A stretch of DNA of 64,000 bases, taken from Azospirillum brasilense. Its GTDB lineage: Bacteria > Pseudomonadota > Alphaproteobacteria > Azospirillales > Azospirillaceae. Of this stretch, positions 44,525 through 55,066 are shown piece by piece. Every line of letters begins with the position of its first letter. Position 1 is the stretch's first letter. Position numbers and translations under genes: made by a program. Below the pieces are notes generated by a model. The model was given only the letters and a program-made list of their open reading frames with translations. It did no database searches and was not told the DNA's origin. The stretch spans positions 723,501 to 787,500 of the forward strand of contig NZ_CP059449.1 of the NCBI RefSeq assembly GCF_022023855.1. The letters run 5' to 3'.

Positions 44525-44571
44525 AAAGGAAGAGGCCCTTCCCCCGGTGCGGGAGGAAGGGCCTCTTCCAT
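44525..44571. terminator. Bidirectional terminator
   Basis: Exact 15-bp arms GGAAGAGGCCCTTCC (44528-44542) and GGAAGGGCCTCTTCC (44555-44569) with a 12-base loop; A run 44523-44527 gives a T run on the minus strand. It ends pgm (minus) and the hydrolase gene (plus). Confidence 0.9.
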
Positions 44572-44584
44572 TCAGAACGAACCT

Positions 44585-47093
<2,509 letters not shown>

Positions 47094-47243
47094 GAGACCC
47101 ACTGAACTCCAAAAGGCGACTCGGCACCGGCCTCCGGTGCCCGACAGAACACATCGCCTTTCCCCGCGCGAATCACAAGACCGCAGGCGCGCCGTTTTGC
47201 GCGCCCGCGGCCCTGGTGCCATTTTTCTCCCCGGCGAGCGGTT

Positions 47244-47459
47244 TCAGGCCAGCCGCTCGGGGTTGGGCGGCGGCTCCTCCGGCGGGACCGGAATGGCGTC
47301 CGGCGGCTCCTTGATCGGCGGCCGCGACGGGTCGCCCGGCATGTCCGGCATGCCGGGCGGCGGCACCGGCATGTCGGGAGTCGGCGGGGAAGGAGGAAGG
47401 GGGCCGGCAACGCTCAGGTCGGCGGCCATCAGTTCGGCCATCATCCGCGTTGTCGCCAT
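47244..47459 (-). CDS. Proline-rich small protein
   Basis: A 71-residue protein beginning MATTRMMAELMAADLSVAG, followed by a Pro-rich tail with PPxP units (PPSPPTPDMPVPPPG). The ATG overlaps the stop of the upstream gene by one base (TGATG), so it is translationally coupled. It has no signal peptide or recognised domain. The tail resembles a disordered, possibly envelope-spanning or SH3-ligand-like segment. Function unknown. Confidence 0.55.
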   Translation of the reverse strand: MATTRMMAELMAADLSVAGPLPPSPPTPDMPVPPPGMPDMPGDPSRPPIKEPPDAIPVPPEEPPPNPERLA

Positions 47460-47995
47460 CAGCCGCCCCCACCCGTCGCGCCCGGTGCGGCGCGGGTCAG
47501 GCCACGCGCCTTGTCCAGCGACTCCATGCAGAGCTGCTCGTTGCCATCCTTGGCGGCGGAGCGCGCGGCGGTCACCAGCGATTCGATCTGGGCGTTGCGC
47601 GCCGCCTGCCCCATCGAACCGCTCTCCATCGAGGAGCCGCTGTTGGGCGCGGCGTCGGGCCGCACCGCCGGGGCGGTCGGCATGGGAGCGCCGGTGCGCG
47701 GCGGCTCGATCACCGCCTGATCGCCCGAGGCCGGCGGCGCCACCACCCCGCCCGAGCGGGCGAGCTGGTCCGGCGTCGTGCCGGAACTGCCATTCGGCAA
47801 GGCCCCATCCCCCGCGGTGGAGCCGGAACTGCCCGGCGGCGTCGCGACCGGCGGCGGGCTGGCCGACAGGTTGTTCTCGGCGGCGAAGCGGTCGACCAGC
47901 GCGGCGCAGCTTCCCTGCGCCAGAGCGGGACCGGCGCCGCACAGCACGAGGCCGGCGGCGAGCAAAAGGCCCTGTGGGATCGGATGTCGTGCCAT
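47459..47995 (-). CDS. Secreted small protein of unknown function
   Basis: A 178-residue exported protein with a clear signal peptide (MARHPIPQGLLLAAGLVLCG, cleavage after PALAQ). The mature part starts GSCAALVDRFAAENN, then a long Ser/Gly/Pro-rich disordered stretch (about 50-130), and a short helical C-terminus with LVTAARSAAKDGNEQLCMESL (one Cys). The two Cys residues could form a disulfide. Start at 47995 is preferred over a TTG 33 bases upstream. It heads a two-gene unit with the coupled Pro-rich protein. Family not recognised. Confidence 0.7.
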   Translation of the reverse strand: MARHPIPQGLLLAAGLVLCGAGPALAQGSCAALVDRFAAENNLSASPPPVATPPGSSGSTAGDGALPNGSSGTTPDQLARSGGVVAPPASGDQAVIEPPRTGAPMPTAPAVRPDAAPNSGSSMESGSMGQAARNAQIESLVTAARSAAKDGNEQLCMESLDKARGLTRAAPGATGGGG

Positions 47996-48150
47996 CGGTT
48001 GCCTCCCCATCAGCAATACCACCCTCAACCGGTGTAGCGGTGCGGCGGTTCCACCTGCTTTTTCCCGCCATGGACACCATTCGGTGGTGCCGTTTCGCCC
48101 GCTCCTCCTGTTGAAGGCGCAACGGACAACGGCGGGGGAGAGGGGGTGCG

Positions 48151-48927
48151 ATGGACGGCAACTGTGAAGGCCGGGGGCGCGAAGGCCGTGCCGATGTCTC
48201 GGCCGAGGCCGAAGCCTTCTACACGGAGAGTCTCAAGGTCCTGAAGGAGTCCGGCATACCCTTCCTGCTGGGCGGCACCTACGCGCTCAGCGCCTACACC
48301 GGGATCACCCGGCCGACCAAGGACATCGACATCTTCTGCCGGGGCGGCGACTTCCCGCGCATCCTCGCGCATTTCCAGGACCGCGGCTTCGGGACGGAGA
48401 TCGAGGATGAGCGCTGGATCGGCAAGGTCCTGCACGGCGACCTGTTCTTCGACGTGATCTTCAACTCCGCCGCCGCCATCAACCCGGTCAATGACCGCTG
48501 GTTCGAGGAGGATCACCGCGCGCTGGTCTGCGGCGCCGACGTGCAGCTCATCCCGCCGACGGAAATGGTCTTCTCCAAGGCCTTCGTGCAGATGCGGCAC
48601 AAGTACGACGGCCCCGACGTCGCCCACATGATCCTGAAGCAGCACGCCCACATCGACTGGAAACGGCTGCTCGGCCACATGGAGCAGTATTGGGAGGTGC
48701 TGCTGATGCACGTCCTGAACTTCCGCTTCATCTACCCGACGGAGCGCGGCCACATCCCCGCCTGGCTGTTGCAGGAGCTTCTGGACCGGCTGAACGAGCG
48801 CGCGAAGCTGCCGGTGCCGCAGACCCGCATCTGCCGGGGGCGGCTGTTCTCGCGCGAGGATTATCGGATCGACGTCACGGACTGGGGGTTCGCCGACGTC
48901 GTCGGCGAGGAAACGAAGCATGGCTGA
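48151..48927 (+). CDS. Nucleotidyltransferase-fold protein
   Basis: A 258-residue protein. Residues 35-70 have the pol-beta-type nucleotidyltransferase pattern LLGGTYALSAYTG, then RPTKDIDIFC with the two catalytic Asp residues, and a third acidic residue in DLFFDVIFNS. The rest includes a helical region with DWKRLLGHMEQYWEVLLMHVLNFRFIYP. This resembles MNT/AbiEii-like or tRNA-type nucleotidyltransferases that modify RNA or protein. The ATG was set at 48151 although the first 15 residues look unconserved. It overlaps the next gene by 8 bases. Confidence 0.8.
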   Translation: MDGNCEGRGREGRADVSAEAEAFYTESLKVLKESGIPFLLGGTYALSAYTGITRPTKDIDIFCRGGDFPRILAHFQDRGFGTEIEDERWIGKVLHGDLFFDVIFNSAAAINPVNDRWFEEDHRALVCGADVQLIPPTEMVFSKAFVQMRHKYDGPDVAHMILKQHAHIDWKRLLGHMEQYWEVLLMHVLNFRFIYPTERGHIPAWLLQELLDRLNERAKLPVPQTRICRGRLFSREDYRIDVTDWGFADVVGEETKHG

Positions 48928-49636
48928 TTCGACCCTGAAGGTCGCCGCCATCGGCGACATCCATGTGGGGGAAACCTCCTCCCATCCCTACCGCGAGCTG
49001 TTCCAGGAGATCGCCGACCGGGCGGACGTCCTGGCGCTGGCCGGCGACCTGACCAACCACGGCAAGCCGCGCGAGGCCGAGGTGCTGGCCGAGGACCTGC
49101 GCGCCATCGGCATCCCGGTGGTCGCCGTGCTGGGCAACCACGACCACGAATGCGGCCATGTCGAGGAGCTTCAGCGCATCCTGGAGCAGGCGGGCGTCCG
49201 CTTCCTCGACGGCAACCCGGTGGAGATCCGCGGCGTCGGCTTCGCCGGGGTGAAGGGCTTCGGCGGCGGGTTCGAGAACCGCATGCTCGACGCCTTCGGT
49301 GAACCGGCGATCAAGCAGTTCGTGCACGAGGCGGTGAACGAGGCGATGCGGCTGGAAAGCGCCCTGCGCCAGCTGGAGACGGAACGGACGATGGTCGTCC
49401 TGCACTACGCCCCCATCGCCGAGACGGTGCGCGGCGAGCCGACCGAGATCTATCCCTTCCTCGGCTCCTCCCGTCTGGCGGAGACCATCGACCGCTTCCA
49501 CGTCCAGGCGGTCGTCCACGGCCACGCCCACCACGGAAGCTACGCCGGCCGGACCCTGCGCGGCACGCCGGTCTACAACGTCGCCCAGACCATCGAGAAG
49601 GAGTCGGGGAGGCCCTACGCACTGATCGAGGTGTGA
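48920..49636 (+). CDS. Metallophosphoesterase (calcineurin-like)
   Basis: A 238-residue enzyme with the complete calcineurin-like set: AAIGDIHVG (D, H), LALAGDLTNHG (D), VLGNHDHECGHV (GNHD), VLHYAPI and VVHGHAHHGSYAG (GHxH). It probably hydrolyses a phosphodiester or phosphomonoester with two metal ions. It overlaps the nucleotidyltransferase gene by 8 bases in a different frame, so expression is coupled and the two may act on the same molecule in opposite directions. Substrate unknown. Confidence 0.9.
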   Translation: MADSTLKVAAIGDIHVGETSSHPYRELFQEIADRADVLALAGDLTNHGKPREAEVLAEDLRAIGIPVVAVLGNHDHECGHVEELQRILEQAGVRFLDGNPVEIRGVGFAGVKGFGGGFENRMLDAFGEPAIKQFVHEAVNEAMRLESALRQLETERTMVVLHYAPIAETVRGEPTEIYPFLGSSRLAETIDRFHVQAVVHGHAHHGSYAGRTLRGTPVYNVAQTIEKESGRPYALIEV

Positions 49637-49770
49637 GGGAAGGTTAGTGGGGGGCCCGACGCGACGACCTCCCCACACCCCCGCCATGCCACCGTCGCAC
49701 TACCGCCCCGGCGGGGTTCCGGATAGGGTGCGGCCACCATGCCCCACCCTGCCCTTTTCCTCCCTCCATC

Positions 49771-50682
49771 ATGCTGACCGCCAACCTCGCCGCCCTGGGG
49801 GCTGCGCTCTGCTGGGCGGCCAGCGGGCTGATCGCCATCGGCCCGGTGCGGGCCATCGGTTCGGTCGCCTTCAACCGCCTGCGCATGAGCATCGTCTTCG
49901 TCGGCACGGCGCTGGCCGCGACTCTGCTCGGCGGCTGGCAGACGCTCGACCTACAAGGGGCGGCGATCCTGGCGCTGTCCGGCGCGGTCGGCATCGTGAT
50001 GGGCGACACCGCGCTGTTCTGGGCGCTGGGGCGCATCGGACCGCGCCGCAACTCGGTCATCTACGCCACCAACGCGCCGATCACCGCGCTGCTCGCCTGG
50101 GCCGTGCTGGGGGAGGCGCTGGGGCCGTGGACGGCGGTCGGCATCGCCTTGGTCACCGCCGGGGTGATGCTGGCGATCTTCTTCCGCGCCAGCCCGGTGC
50201 CGAACGGCACCGGCACCGTTCCCCACGACTGGGAGTCGGTGCGGGGGCGCCTGCTGGTCGGCGTCGGCGCCTGCCTGATCGCGGCCGTCTGCCAGGCCGC
50301 CGGCTCGGTCATCGCCCGGCCGGTGATGGCGGCGGGCGCCGACCCCATCGCGGCGGCGGCGGTGCGCGTCGGCATGTCGGGGCTGCTGCTGTTCGCCGGC
50401 GGGCTGCTGCCCGGCCAGCGCTTCGGCTTCGGCCCCGGCCTGACGCCGCGCATCTTCGCCCAGGTGGTGGTGAACGGCTTCATCGGCCTCGGGCTGGGGA
50501 TGACGCTGCTGCTGATCGGGCTGGCCCACGGCAACGCCGGCGTGGTCGCCACCCTGTCGGCCACCAGCCCGGTGCTGATCCTGCCGATGCTGTGGGCCTG
50601 GACCCGCCAGCGCCCGGGGGCCGGCGCCTGGGCGGGCGCCATCGTCGCAGTGCTGGGCGTGGCGCTGATCGTGAACCGCTGA
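49771..50682 (+). CDS. DMT-superfamily (EamA) transporter
   Basis: A 303-residue inner-membrane protein with ten helices in two EamA halves (first: NLAALGAALCWAASGLIAIG; second: VGACLIAAVCQAAGSVIARPV). The end WAGAIVAVLGVALIVNR is typical. Probably a metabolite exporter. It is distinct from the EamA gene at 32591-33505. The 134-base gap upstream contains no obvious terminator. Confidence 0.9.
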   Translation: MLTANLAALGAALCWAASGLIAIGPVRAIGSVAFNRLRMSIVFVGTALAATLLGGWQTLDLQGAAILALSGAVGIVMGDTALFWALGRIGPRRNSVIYATNAPITALLAWAVLGEALGPWTAVGIALVTAGVMLAIFFRASPVPNGTGTVPHDWESVRGRLLVGVGACLIAAVCQAAGSVIARPVMAAGADPIAAAAVRVGMSGLLLFAGGLLPGQRFGFGPGLTPRIFAQVVVNGFIGLGLGMTLLLIGLAHGNAGVVATLSATSPVLILPMLWAWTRQRPGAGAWAGAIVAVLGVALIVNR

Positions 50683-50804
50683 GCCGGTCGGGAAATCTCC
50701 GCGGTTTGGAAATTTTTATCTGAAACGGTTGCGTCCGCCAATTTCCGGGGCAGGATGGAGAAACCGGCACCCGGTTCCCGCATTCCGATAAGGCGCGACA
50801 CCCC

Positions 50805-51311
50805 ATGGCCTCTCCCCGCCGCAAGCGTTCCGGCGCCGATCCAGCCGCGCCGGTGCTGCATCTGACCCGCTTCCTGCCCTACCGCCTGTCGGTGCTGTCC
50901 AACACGGTCAGCCACACGGTGGCGAAGCTGTACGAGAAGCGATTCGGCATCACCATCCCGGAATGGCGGGTCATCGCCGTGCTGGGCGGCGGCGAGACGC
51001 TGAGCGCGGGGGAGATCGCCCAGCGCACCGCCATGGACAAGGTGCAGGTCAGCCGGGCGATCAGCCGGATGCTCGATTCGGCGCTGATCCTGCGCGAATC
51101 GGGCGCCACCGACCGCCGCAAGGCGCAGCTGACCCTGACGCCGAAGGCGCTGGCGATCTATACGGAGATCGTCCCCTTGGCCCTGGCCTACGAGCGGGAG
51201 CTGACCGGCGCCCTGACGGAGGAGGAGATGGGGCAGCTCGACGGCCTGTTGGCCAAGCTCCAGGCCCAAGCCGACGCCCTGGCCGCCCGCCCTGCTACGC
51301 GAAGTCCTTGA
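50805..51311 (+). CDS. MarR family transcriptional regulator
   Basis: A 168-residue winged-helix regulator: helix-turn-helix core ITIPEWRVIAVLGGGETLSAGEIAQRTAMDKVQVSRAISRML followed by the wing ALILRESGATDRRKAQLTLTPKG-like region, all conserved in order. The basic lead MASPRRKRSG is extra. The C-terminus reads into the 3' end of the ABC transporter operon on the other strand (17-base overlap), so the two transcripts converge. Ligand unknown; the adjacent EamA exporter is a possible target. Confidence 0.92.
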   Translation: MASPRRKRSGADPAAPVLHLTRFLPYRLSVLSNTVSHTVAKLYEKRFGITIPEWRVIAVLGGGETLSAGEIAQRTAMDKVQVSRAISRMLDSALILRESGATDRRKAQLTLTPKALAIYTEIVPLALAYERELTGALTEEEMGQLDGLLAKLQAQADALAARPATRSP

Positions 51312-52071
51312 AGCTGTCCGCCGCCGCCCGGTCGTAGCCCTGGCTGGCGCGCAGGAGCTGCCGCGTGTAGTCCTCCCGCGCCGCCCCACGGCGCAGGGAG
51401 TCCACATCCATCTCCTCGACGATGCGGCCCCTGTTCATCACGGCCAAGCGGTCGCACATGGTGGCGACCACCGCCAGATTGTGGCTGACCAGCACGTAGG
51501 TCAGCGCGTGCTCCGCCCGCAGCCGCTTCAGCAGGTTGAGGATTTCCGCCTGCACCGACACGTCGAGCGCCGAGGTCGGCTCGTCCAGCAGCAGCACGCG
51601 CGGCTCCAGCACCAGGGCGCGGGCGATGGCGACGCGCTGGCGCTGCCCGCCGGAGAGCTGGTGCGGGTAGCGGAAGCGGAACTGCGGCCCCAGTCCGACG
51701 TCGCGCAGCACCCGGTCGATCCGCGCGTCGGCGTCGCGCAGCCCGTGAATGGCGATGGGCTCGGCCAGGATGCGGTCGATGGTGTGGCGCGGGTGCAGCG
51801 AGCCGTAGGGGTCCTGGAAGACCATCTGGCAGGACTTGAAGAAGCCCTTCTCGCGGCGGCGGCTTTGCGTCGCGCCGGCCACGGCGATGGACCCGGTCCA
51901 GTCGTGGTTCAGCCCGACGACGGCGCGCAGCACGGTGGACTTGCCCGACCCCGACTCGCCGACCAGCCCGAAGCTCTCGCCCTCCCGCACGGCGAAGGAC
52001 ACCCCCTGCACGGCGGCCACCGCGTCGGCGCCATGGCCGAAGGTGACGCGCAGATCCTTGACGTCGATCAT
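51295..52071 (-). CDS. Peptide-type ABC transporter ATP-binding protein (DppF-like)
   Basis: A 258-residue ATPase: Walker A GLVGESGSGKSTVLRAVVGL, Q loop CQMVFQDPYGSLHP, signature YPHQLSGGQRQRVAIARALVLEP, Walker B LLDEPTSALDV and an H-loop VSHNLAVVATMCDRLAVM. QDPYGSLHPR and the C-terminal extension are typical of the oligopeptide/dipeptide family (Opp/Dpp). It is the last gene of the five-gene transporter operon. A substrate specificity cannot be given; the binding protein resembles a peptide or nickel/peptide receptor. Confidence 0.94.
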   Translation of the reverse strand: MIDVKDLRVTFGHGADAVAAVQGVSFAVREGESFGLVGESGSGKSTVLRAVVGLNHDWTGSIAVAGATQSRRREKGFFKSCQMVFQDPYGSLHPRHTIDRILAEPIAIHGLRDADARIDRVLRDVGLGPQFRFRYPHQLSGGQRQRVAIARALVLEPRVLLLDEPTSALDVSVQAEILNLLKRLRAEHALTYVLVSHNLAVVATMCDRLAVMNRGRIVEEMDVDSLRRGAAREDYTRQLLRASQGYDRAAADSFKDFA

Positions 52072-52074
52072 CCC

Positions 52075-52932
52075 TCAGCCCTCCAGCCAGGACGGGTCGC
52101 GCGCCAGCACCGGCAGCTCCGCCCGTGTGTCGTCCAGACGCGGCAGGCTGTCGAGCAGGCCGCGGGTGTAGGGATGCTTCGCCGCGTGCAGTTCCGACGC
52201 GCGGCAGGTCTCGACCACCCGGCCCGCGTACATGATCAGGATGCGGTCGCAGAAGGACGCCACGAGGTTCAGGTCGTGGCTGACGAAGATCATCCCCATG
52301 CCGCGGCTGGAGCACAGCTCGTCCATGATCGCCAGCACCTGCATCTGCACCGTGACGTCGAGCGCCGAGGTCGGCTCGTCGGCGATCAGCAGGTCGGGGT
52401 TGGGGATCAGCATCATGGCGATCATGATGCGCTGGCCCATGCCGCCCGACACCTCGTGCGGGTAGAGGCCGTAGACCCGCTCCGGGTTGCGGATGCGCAC
52501 GGCCTCCAGCATCTCCAGCGCGCGCCGCTTCGCCTCCGCCGTGCCGGCGCTGGAATGGACGCGGTAGGCCTCGGCGATCTGGGCGCCGATGGTCATCACC
52601 GGGTTCAGCGAGAATTTCGGGTCCTGCATGACCATGGAGATGCGGCGCCCGCGGATGCCGCGCAGCCGCTTCTCCGGCAGGGTCAGCAGGTCCTCGCCCT
52701 GGAAGGATAGCTTGTCGGCGGTGACGACGCCCGGCGGCGGGACCAGCCGCAGGATGGCCCGCCCGGTCATCGACTTGCCGGAGCCGGACTCGCCGACGAT
52801 GCCCAGCTTTTCCCGCCCCACAGTGAAGGAGACGCCGCGCACCGCCTGCGTCACGCCCGTCCGGGTGGGGAAGGAGATGCGGAGGTTCTCGACCTCCAGC
52901 AGAGGAGTCTCGCTCATTGGCGCTTGGGTCAT
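52075..52932 (-). CDS. Peptide-type ABC transporter ATP-binding protein (DppD-like)
   Basis: A 285-residue ATPase: VGESGSGKSMTGRAILRL (Walker A), MVMQDPKFSLNPVMTIGAQI (Q loop), YPHEVSGGMGQRIMIAMML (signature, with M-G-Q in place of the common QRQ), LIADEPTSALDV (Walker B) and FVSHDLNLVASFCD (H loop). The start was set at 52932, overlapping the permease stop by 4 bases (ATGA). The last residues carry the usual regulatory extension of DppD-type proteins. It works as a dimer with the DppF-like partner. Confidence 0.94.
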   Translation of the reverse strand: MTQAPMSETPLLEVENLRISFPTRTGVTQAVRGVSFTVGREKLGIVGESGSGKSMTGRAILRLVPPPGVVTADKLSFQGEDLLTLPEKRLRGIRGRRISMVMQDPKFSLNPVMTIGAQIAEAYRVHSSAGTAEAKRRALEMLEAVRIRNPERVYGLYPHEVSGGMGQRIMIAMMLIPNPDLLIADEPTSALDVTVQMQVLAIMDELCSSRGMGMIFVSHDLNLVASFCDRILIMYAGRVVETCRASELHAAKHPYTRGLLDSLPRLDDTRAELPVLARDPSWLEG

Positions 52933-53849
52933 TGGCCTTTCGGGTCCAGAACGTCGCGCAGGCCGTCGCCCAGCAGGTTGAAGCCCAGGCTGACCACGAA
53001 GATGGCGATGCCGGGCATGGTGGCGACCCACCACTGCTCCAGCACATACTGGCGCCCGGTGGCAATCATCGCACCCCATTCCGGGGCGGGCGGCTGCGCG
53101 CCGAGGCCGAGAAAGCCCAGCCCCGCCGCCGTCAGGATGATCCCCGCCATGTCCAGCGTCACCCGCACGATCAGCGAGGAGGAGCAGAGCGGCACCACAT
53201 GGCCGAGGATGATCCGCGGCGTCGAGGCGCCCTGGAGCCGCGCCGCGCTGATGAAGTCGCTCTTGCGGATGGTGATCGTCTCGGCCCGCGCGATGCGGGC
53301 GTAGGGCGGCCAGCTGGTGATCGCGATGGCAATGATGGCGTTCTCGATGCCCGGCCCCAGCGCCGAGACGAAGGCCAGCGCCAGGATCAGCTTCGGGAAG
53401 GCCAGGAAGATGTCGGTGACGCGCATCAGCACCGCGTCCACCCAGCCGCCGAGATAGCCCGCCACCGTCCCGATCAGCAGCCCGGCCACCGGCGCCGTCA
53501 CCGCGACCAGCGCCACGATCATCAGCGTCAGGCGGGAGCCGTAGAGGATGCGCGACAGGATGTCCCGCCCGAAGGCGTCGGTGCCCAGCCAGTGCGCCGC
53601 GCTGGGCGGCAGCAGCCGCTGCGACAGGTCCTGCGTGTAGGGGTCGTAGGGGGCGAGCAGCGGGGCCAGCGCCGCCATCAGCACCAGCAGCAGCACGATG
53701 CCCAGCCCGATCATGGCCAGCCGGTTGCGCGCGAAGGCCAGCCAGCCCAGATAGACCCGGCCCAGCCGGGCCTGCCCGCGGGACTTCGGCGTCTCCGCGG
53801 TCAGCCACGCCCGCAGCCCGCTTTCGGTCGCATGCGTCTGTGCGGTCAT
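52929..53849 (-). CDS. Peptide-type ABC transporter permease (DppC-like)
   Basis: A 306-residue permease from MTAQTHATESG (ATG 53849; an overlapping longer start exists at 53870). It shows the DppC opening NRLAMIGLGIVLLLVLMAALAPLLAPYDPYTQDLSQR, then LLPPSAAHWLGTDAFGRDILSRILYGSR, a coupling helix region EAxxR-like SDFISAARLQGASTPRIILGHVVP and the AAGLGFLGLGAQPPAPEWGAMIATGR end. Forms the membrane channel with the DppB-like partner. Confidence 0.94.
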   Translation of the reverse strand: MTAQTHATESGLRAWLTAETPKSRGQARLGRVYLGWLAFARNRLAMIGLGIVLLLVLMAALAPLLAPYDPYTQDLSQRLLPPSAAHWLGTDAFGRDILSRILYGSRLTLMIVALVAVTAPVAGLLIGTVAGYLGGWVDAVLMRVTDIFLAFPKLILALAFVSALGPGIENAIIAIAITSWPPYARIARAETITIRKSDFISAARLQGASTPRIILGHVVPLCSSSLIVRVTLDMAGIILTAAGLGFLGLGAQPPAPEWGAMIATGRQYVLEQWWVATMPGIAIFVVSLGFNLLGDGLRDVLDPKGQ

Positions 53850-53859
53850 CGTGCCACCC

Positions 53860-54906
53860 TCATCTCGCACGGGGATCCAGCAGGCGATAGAGCAGGTCGG
53901 ACAGCAGGTTCAGGCCGATGAAGACCGCCCCCACCACCAGCGTGCCGCCCAGCACCGCGTTCATGTCCGCCGACAGCAGCGAGTTGGTGATGTAAAGCCC
54001 CAGCCCCGGCCAGGCGAACACCGTCTCCGTCAGCACCGAACCTTCCAGCAGCGAGGCGTAGGACAGCGCCACAACCGTGGTCAGCGGCACCGCGATGTTG
54101 CCCAGCGCGTGGCGCCAGATCACCCGCGCCTCGGACATGCCCTTCACGCGGGCCGTGGTGATGTATTCCTGGCGGAGCTGGTCCAGCATGAAGCTGCGCG
54201 TCATGCGCGCGATGTAGGCCACGCTGTAGAGGCCGAGGATGCCCGCCGGCAGCACCAGATGGTGCAGCGCGTTCCAGAACACGTCGGTCTCGCCGGCCAG
54301 CAGGGCGTCCGCCGTGATGATCCCGGTCACCGGATCGACCAGCCCTTCATAGAAGACGTCCACCCGCCCCGGCCCCGGCGCCCAGTCGAGCCGCGCGTAG
54401 AAGACCAGCAGCGCCATCAGCCCCAGCCAGAAGATCGGGATGGAATGGCCGATCAGCCCGATCACCCGGATCAGATGGTCCGGCCAGCGGCCGCGGTGGA
54501 CGGCGGCCATCACCCCCGCCGGGATGCCCAGCAGAACGCCGACGACCAGCGCGGCGGTGGCCAGTTCCAGCGTCGCCGGGAAGACGCGCAGGATGTCCTC
54601 CAGCACCGGGCGGGAGGTCAGCACCGAGGTGCCGAAATCGCCCTGGAGCACGTCGCCGACATAGCGCAGGAACTGCTGCCACAGTGGTAGGTCCAGCCCC
54701 AGCTCCTGCCGGACGCGGGCGTAGGTGTCGGCGGACACGCGGTCGCCGACCACGGAGATCACCGGGTCGATGGGCACCACGCGCCCGATCAGGAAGGTGA
54801 CGAGCAGGAGGCCGAGGACGGTCAGCGCCACCGAGACGAGCAGCCCCGCCCCGCGAATCGCATGGCGCCGCCCCGGCATCCCCGGTCGTTTCAAGATAGC
54901 GGCCAA
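53860..54906 (-). CDS. Peptide-type ABC transporter permease (DppB-like)
   Basis: A 348-residue permease with the DppB pattern: LVTFLIGRVVPIDPVISVVGDR, PLWQQFLRYVGDVLQGDFGTSVLTSRPVLEDI, PIFWLGLMALLVFYARLDWAPGPGR, ARMTRSFMLDQLRQEYITTARVKG (EAA-type loop, split here by residues) and VFAWPGLGLYITNSLLSADM. A TTG at 54906 is used here; the ATG at 54879 is an alternative. It lies between the substrate-binding protein gene and the DppC-like gene, separated from the former by palindromes. Confidence 0.94.
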   Translation of the reverse strand: MAAILKRPGMPGRRHAIRGAGLLVSVALTVLGLLLVTFLIGRVVPIDPVISVVGDRVSADTYARVRQELGLDLPLWQQFLRYVGDVLQGDFGTSVLTSRPVLEDILRVFPATLELATAALVVGVLLGIPAGVMAAVHRGRWPDHLIRVIGLIGHSIPIFWLGLMALLVFYARLDWAPGPGRVDVFYEGLVDPVTGIITADALLAGETDVFWNALHHLVLPAGILGLYSVAYIARMTRSFMLDQLRQEYITTARVKGMSEARVIWRHALGNIAVPLTTVVALSYASLLEGSVLTETVFAWPGLGLYITNSLLSADMNAVLGGTLVVGAVFIGLNLLSDLLYRLLDPRAR

Positions 54907-54931
54907 GTTTCACCCGAGCTTGAAAGCAAAA

Positions 54932-55040
54932 ACCCTCTCCCCCTGGGGAGAGGGGAGGGTGAGGGGGTTGCGCTTGTGCCGAACGTATGGGCCGTGCGAA
55001 TCCCCCTCACCCTAACCCTCTCCCCGGAGGGGAGAGGGGA
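54932..55040. repeat. Nested palindromic element between SBP and permease genes
   Basis: A hairpin CCCTCTCC/GGAGAGGG at about 54933-54955, the facing arms AGGGTGAGGGGG (54956-54967) and CCCCCTCACCCT (55002-55013), and a second hairpin CCCTCTCC/GGAGAGGG at about 55017-55039. It is a REP-like structure in the gap of the peptide transporter operon. Confidence 0.8.
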
Positions 55041-55066
55041 TGAAGTGCGGGAAGGGTAAAGCCCCC

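Noticed and set aside
48151..48927. Toxin-antitoxin (HEPN-MNT) pair
   Set aside because: The partner is a metallophosphoesterase and no HEPN protein (RxxxxH) is adjacent, so the classical pair is not present.
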